From: Hawksworthiomyces lignivorus
Lineage: Eukaryota > Ascomycota > Sordariomycetes > Ophiostomatales > Ophiostomataceae
Assembly: GCA_002917075.1 (NCBI GenBank)
Contig: NTMA01000013.1
Location: 124,001 to 188,000, forward strand
Length of the DNA stretch: 64,000 nt
Reading direction: 5' to 3'
In this document: piece after piece, positions 59,370 to 64,000 of the stretch
Layout: every line of letters begins with the position of its first letter
Numbering within the stretch: position 1 is the stretch's first letter
Notes under the pieces: model-generated
What the model saw: the letters and a program-made list of their open reading frames with translations, nothing else
The model's database searches: none
What the model was told of the DNA's origin: nothing
Program-made: the position numbers and the translations under genes

Positions 59370-60590
59370 CTACAGGCCATCCATGGCGAACAAGACTCCT
59401 CCATTTGAGCTCCAAACAAGATCTCCAAATTGATTAAGACTTTCGAGTGAACCCCAATCTTCGAAGAATTCCGGAGACGGTACCAATCCCTCTCCAAGAC
59501 CAGGAGGCACAGGAACAGCCATATCTGTGCTCAACTGCTGTTGTGGAACGTTACTGTCAGCAGTCCCAGGAAGTGACCCAGAGGAAACACTCCGCCAGAG
59601 ATTATTCAAAAGACCACTTGAAGAGACCAGACTCTCAGTGTATTCTGGCGATAAGCTTTTCACAGCAGGAAGTCCATGCCTGTAAGCTGGTCGATACTCT
59701 CTTAGGTCCTCTACAGCTTGTTGCAGAACTGCCTGGCGTGTGGACAAGTCCGCTTCGGAGACGTCAGGAAATTGTGATTGCTGATAAACGAGTATCTGTA
59801 TCATCAACGTCATCTAGGCCATTTGGAGTAAATGGTGTGAGCAGATGGAGCCTGTAGCAGCATTCTGGAAAGGCACCATGTGTAAACTTTTTGGTGCGCA
59901 GGGTCTGCTGGACCGATAAAACATAATGCACTCCAGTAGTTGAACCCGCAAAATGTTCATTACCGTCTGTATCCTGCACCATTCGCCCCATGTGTTTGAG
60001 GATCAGAGCATATTGTCCCGGCCCTTGAGGTGAATGAGCAGCAGAGCCAGATATATTCGGGGTTAACAATAAAGATGGTTGTCTAGGTGACACTGAAGTC
60101 GTTAACAACTGTATTTGGTGCTGTAAATTGGAACGGATTTGCGTTCCAAAGCAAGCTGCTCCTTCAAAGAAGTAACCTCGTCTCTGAGCTGACTGATTTG
60201 TTTGGTGGCTAGATCTCTTTTAAAACCACGAAATTTCGTCTGCCTTTGTAAGATGGTGCTCTTGGTGCAGACTGTGTCTGCGGAGAGACAGGCACTGCAC
60301 TATTAGACGAGATACGATTATTAGACAGACCCTAGACAACAGGCAGGCTATAGCAGGGCCGCTGAATGTTAATCATGAGACAGAATCAGATTGAAATATA
60401 AACTTACAGAAGGTGTCCCTCCATCACATTTGATCTTTTTCCTGTAGGAACCGTGTTAGAATGTCTGGAACCGCGTGTGGAAGCTAACTGGCAGACGTAC
60501 AGCCGACAACGGTCACTGCTCCGAGACGGACGTTAGCGATACGACCATTGACAATACAGTGGAGTTGTAGTAATCATGACATAGAAACTC
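59370..60590 (-). pseudogene. Decayed Zn2Cys6 transcription factor
   Basis: In minus-strand order: DRCRL (60513-60500) with the first Cys codon changed to Ser (AGT, 60517-60515) and an in-frame TAA just upstream; a likely intron; KKIKCDGGTPS; an intron (GTAAGT..TAATAG); CSACLSADTVC and a basic/coiled linker RDLATKQISQLRDE. A frame change near 60105-60180 follows (a 56-nt intron with weak donor GTTACT is an alternative). Then TTGVHYVLSVQQTL and ECCYRLHLLTPF, and another frame change near 59810 before an Ala/Glu-rich C-terminus ending at 59370. The central homology region is mostly missing. It lies next to the frameshifted MFS gene, so the pair may have decayed together. Intron alternatives keep some doubt on individual lesions. 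Confidence 0.65.
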
Positions 60591-61907
60591 ATACCAGACT
60601 TTGGAGTCATCGAATCCATCGTTAGGATGATGATGAGTCGAATGAGTAAGGAGATAACCGTGAATGCTTTTAAATCTTTCTGGAGGCGTAAGAGCGGAGT
60701 CCCAAAACCCCGCATTTACTTTGTAGTGTGTGGATCTACCTAGTTCTGTTGGGTAAGAAGTCGCATCACTTCTAAATGCAGAAGGGGCGATGGCGGTATG
60801 TCTGGTCACTGGTGGTGGCACTCTGCCCAATTTTATGCGAACTGTATTAGTAACATCTCTTTCGAATCTAATAAATTAAAGACATGAAGTCCCAGTAAGG
60901 ATAGGAGAAAACACAGGAGTAATACTCCGTAGTGCTGTATGATTAGCTGGGAGAGGCTACCTTACGAGACAGAAAGCTTTTAAAGCTCATACCAATGAAG
61001 TGATTAAAAATTAAAAAGTTAGATACGCAAATCTTAGCTCTCACTAGACTGGCCAGCAAGACTTGGTGTTGTACACTACTATGGGCACGTACCTCTTCGC
61101 CGCCGTTGTACGGAGCACCATACTGCTCCGGTATGCCGTATAACGACCTTGGACAACGAAAAAGCTCAGAGGCCTAGCAGCCTAGCTTACAACTCAGTTC
61201 CACCTAGTACAGACGTGAATAGTTAGGATTGACCAATAAACACGAGTAAACTCAACAGCTATGAGTACACGTAGAACAATGACCTCTTAGAAGTATATAA
61301 AAAGCTTAAAGAATGCCCTGCAGTTTGGTTTCAAGGTTACTGGACGTCCCATCACTTCAAGGCGCTTACGCACATGGATTCATTGTTCCTTAAGAGGGAT
61401 GTTATGAGCGTTTGACCAAGTAGCCCAAAGAAAGCGCTCGAATGAGCGAAGCGTCGCAATCATCCAACTGCATCTAATAGTATTTTCTCTTCTTCAATTT
61501 CTCAAAATATATAGGCTCTCAAGACTTTCAAAATTGTTTTATTAGAATCTATGGTACAATAGACAATGATATACGGACCTCTTCGCTAGCTTTTGCGCCT
61601 GTTTCAGCTATAGGTGTAAGGAATGTCAGGGGCAGTATAAGGAGAATAAGTAGTGCACAAATTTTTAGCGGGTAATAGACTATTCTAATTACGCCTTCGC
61701 GCCCTTGCATCCAGGCATCGTTTTTCGGGATAGAGTCTATTCCGAGAGCCATCCAAGGCGCGAAGGGCCTAATCCGAGCGAGGATGCTTGACTATTGCTA
61801 TATATACTTGACAAAGCCACAAATGTCAATACGTTGAACACTCAAATTAGCGTCGTAGCTTATCAGAATTCGAATGTTTTAGTTGTCTCCACTAAAAATC
61901 ATCCCAA
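60591..61907. other. Intergenic with hairpin-forming repeat relic
   Basis: Minus-strand frame 60830-60513 (105 codons) has no recognised domain. A small hairpin (tacggagca..tgctccg) lies near 61109-61130 and a TACTCCGTA motif near 60924. A longer hairpin at about 61694-61767 is listed separately. No gene is supported before 61908. Confidence 0.5.
61694..61767. repeat. Inverted repeat with CGCGAAG core
   Basis: Left arm 61694-61712 (ccttcgcgcccttgcatcc) pairs with the right arm 61750-61767 (catccaaggcgcgaaggg), imperfectly, about 18 bp with a 37-base loop. The right flank (AAGGCGCGAAGG..TAATCC) resembles the right arm of the fold-back at 27152-27180, suggesting the same mobile family. Confidence 0.45.
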
Positions 61908-63369
61908 ATGGCCGTTTCAGCTTATGATTCTCTCGTCTTTCGCAATCTCTTTGGCACCCAGGAAGTGCGAGACATTTTTACCGATAATGCGTATGTCCAG
62001 CGCATGGTAGATGTCGAAGCAGCGCTTGCCCGAGCTCAATCGGACGTCGGCATTATTCCAACAAATGCCGGAGTCATCATCACAGATGCCCTACGAGATG
62101 TATCGCTAGAGTAATAGCCCGCCTTTTAAGTACACGTTGTTCTTCTATATACTTATTTTACAATACAACAGCTACAACCTCTTAGCCGAGCAAACCGATA
62201 TCGTGGGATACCCAGTGCTGCCCTTAGTAGAACAGTTGGTAAAACTAGTTCCTGCGGAAATGGGTAAGTACATACACTGGGGCGCTACAACACAAGATAT
62301 CATGGACAATGCTGCGATGCTTCAAATGCGGGATGGCCTGAAGTTAGTCAGAAAGAAGCTTGAAGAACTGGCCAATATTTTACGAACGCTCGCCAGCACT
62401 TATCGCGACACGCCCATGGCTGGACGAACCCACCTCCAACAAGCACTGCCGTGCACATTCGGTTACAAGTGTGCTGTCTATCTCTCTAGCATTACAAGAC
62501 ATATTAGAAGATTAGAGACAATTGAGAAAAGCTGTCTCTACGTACAGTTTGGTGGAGCTGTGGGCACACTTGCTTCACTGGGATCAAGCAACGACGGTCT
62601 GATGACTAGGGCTCAGCTTGCTCAGGAGCTCATGCTAGACGACCCTCCGATCACATGGCATGTCGCCCGAGACAATATCGCAGACATTCTCAACTTTTTA
62701 GCACTTATTGGAGGCACTCTCGGCAAGATTGGCTACGATATCATTATCATGTCATCGAACGAAATAGGAGAAGTTGCCGAGCCGTTTGTTCCTCATCGCG
62801 GAGCTTCCTCTACGATGCCGCAAAAGCGTAATCCAATTTCGAGTGAAGTCATCCTAGCCGCTTCGAAGATTCTGCGTTCAAATGCCGGCCTGGGATTGGA
62901 TGCGATGGTTGTCGACTTTGAGCGTGCATCTGGACCATGGCATCTTGAATGGGTGGCGATCCCAGAGTCGTTTGTCTTGGCAGTTGGTGCCTTGCATCAG
63001 GCGAACTTTGCAATGAGTGGTTTGGTCGTCAACACCGATGCCATGACGGCAAATCTTGCATCTTCTGAGGGCTTGATTGTTGGGGAAGCAATCATGATGG
63101 CATTGGCGCCGTACATTGGCAGACAGACGGCTCACGATGTTGTCTACGACGCTTGCAAACAGTCCATAGAGAGAAGGAAGCCACTGTTGAATATCTTGCG
63201 CACACGTTCAGACATAACAGACCACCTAGATGATGACAAGCTGACGCGGTTGTGCGATCCAACAAGGTACATGGGATCAAGTCAGCTCATGGTTGACAAC
63301 ATGCTGAAGGTTGCGACGCGTACAACGACTAGCGTCAATGGTTCCAACAAGATGAACGCATTCGACTAA
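61908..63369 (+). CDS. 3-carboxy-cis,cis-muconate cycloisomerase / adenylosuccinate lyase-like enzyme (aspartase-fumarase superfamily), 2 exons
   Basis: Exons are 61908-62110 and 62172-63369 (467 codons, 466 aa), intron GTAATA..CAACAG. The superfamily signature GASSTMPQKRNP is at about 278-289 with the catalytic-loop serine. HWGATTQDIMDNA (about 103-115) and MAGRTHLQQALPCTFGYKCA (about 150-169) are the other two conserved regions; the latter wording is typical of bacterial-type 3-carboxy-cis,cis-muconate lactonising enzyme. The N-terminus VFRNLFGTQEVRDIFTDNAYVQRMVDVEAALARAQ is complete. Enzymes of the fold catalyse anti-addition/elimination at a fumarate-like unit. Ascomycetes normally use an unrelated propeller-type CMLE in the protocatechuate pathway, so this gene is either a later-acquired isozyme or a lyase for another substrate. 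Confidence 0.9.
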
Positions 63370-64000
63370 GAAAGCTGTCCCAGAGAAGTCAGCAGTCTAG
63401 ATTTAAATATTGAGGCTTAGTTATGTTCCTAATACCAATTGTTAGTTAGCGGAATACAGTTTATAGTATGTGAGATTGGTCAATCAACGTTGCCGTCACC
63501 AAATACGGTTAATATTTACGAACATTTAATACTCTAGAATAAGGAAATAGCTCTTGAAAGTCTTTTTTCATGTTCTATCTGCTGCGAAGCGTTATATCTT
63601 ACGTGGCATTACCATCTTTTGCACACATATCTTTAACAGATTAGGAGAAATACCTTCGCAGATATCCATTTTATGTAAATATTTTTCGTCTATTGACGCT
63701 TTTGGCATAAGATACCCATATATGTATTTTAGTTGTAGCTATTTACTCGAGAGGTATGGACGTTAAAATACATTTTAACTCTACACTTTAAAGATTAGCT
63801 CAACCCTTCGACGAGTACCTTTCGCCCCAGTTGAAACTAGTAATGCTATGGTTTTCACAACTATATAAAGTAATACAGAAAATAAAAGCGGCACTTCTAT
63901 TCTAGGGTCGAAATCAGTTCTATTCATGTCAATACTAATTAAAACTACATGAGTCTCAACTATGATCTCAACGTTTGGCATGCACACAGTTACTTATGTA
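63370..64000. other. Intergenic to window end
   Basis: AT-rich; no supported gene or RNA up to the edge. Confidence 0.6.

Noticed and set aside
1..64000. CRISPR array, bacterial operon or secondary-metabolite backbone gene (PKS/NRPS/terpene synthase)
   Set aside because: No regular spaced repeats and no ketosynthase, adenylation or terpene-cyclase motifs were found; spliceosomal introns make this eukaryotic.

Overview
The window reads as nuclear DNA of a filamentous ascomycete (Pezizomycotina-type). Evidence: genes with many short GT-AG introns (about 45-110 nt, often with a CTNAC/CTAAC branch site), Zn2Cys6 regulators, a microsomal P450, MFS and NCS1 carriers, no operons, long AT-rich spacers, and decayed genes and retroelements with TAA/TGA lesions of the kind RIP leaves. 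I cannot name the genus. No PKS, NRPS or terpene synthase is visible. The content is that of an accessory, mostly catabolic region rich in oxygenases and transporters.

Layout. 0-6 kb: 3' end of a feruloyl-esterase-like gene cut by the window edge, a class A FAD monooxygenase, an SDR, and a SnoaL/NTF2-fold protein. 7-14 kb: a decayed LINE tail, then a Baeyer-Villiger monooxygenase transcribed divergently from an FMN-dependent NtaA/DszA-family monooxygenase, and an SDR with one frameshift. 16.9-25.6 kb: the most cluster-like block, with a 4,5-dihydroxyphthalate-decarboxylase-like protein divergent from an MFS carrier, a Zn2Cys6 regulator, and a P450 divergent from that regulator. Both divergent promoters carry a CGG-N7-CCG site sharing the half GAACCG. 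25.6-37.3 kb: repeat-bearing spacer with a strong fold-back, an SDR, an MmgE/PrpD protein, a free-standing DUF2156 (tRNA-dependent aminoacyltransferase-like) gene, and a P450 fossil. 37.3-48.8 kb: a phenol-hydroxylase-like flavoprotein, a 15-exon hydantoinase/oxoprolinase-DUF917 fusion divergent from an NCS1 permease, and a monoamine-oxidase pseudogene. 49-64 kb: an M1 aminopeptidase, a second Zn2Cys6 regulator, a sugar-porter MFS gene with a homopolymer frameshift, a decayed Zn2Cys6 gene, and a 3-carboxy-cis,cis-muconate-cycloisomerase-like lyase.

How the genes may work together (inference). The 16.9-25.6 kb block looks like a regulated module: uptake (MFS), hydroxylation (P450) and decarboxylation of an aromatic acid. 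The NCS1 permease and hydantoinase/DUF917 pair looks like uptake and hydrolysis of a cyclic amide or nucleobase-like nitrogen source; the shared 792-bp promoter holds several HGATAR sites. The BVMO/NtaA pair, flavoprotein hydroxylases, SDRs and the muconate-type lyase fit oxidative breakdown of ring compounds, but one common substrate is not shown by the sequence.

Gene models with introns were built by eye from splice signals, reading phase and family conservation. All exon sums given are in phase unless a lesion is stated.
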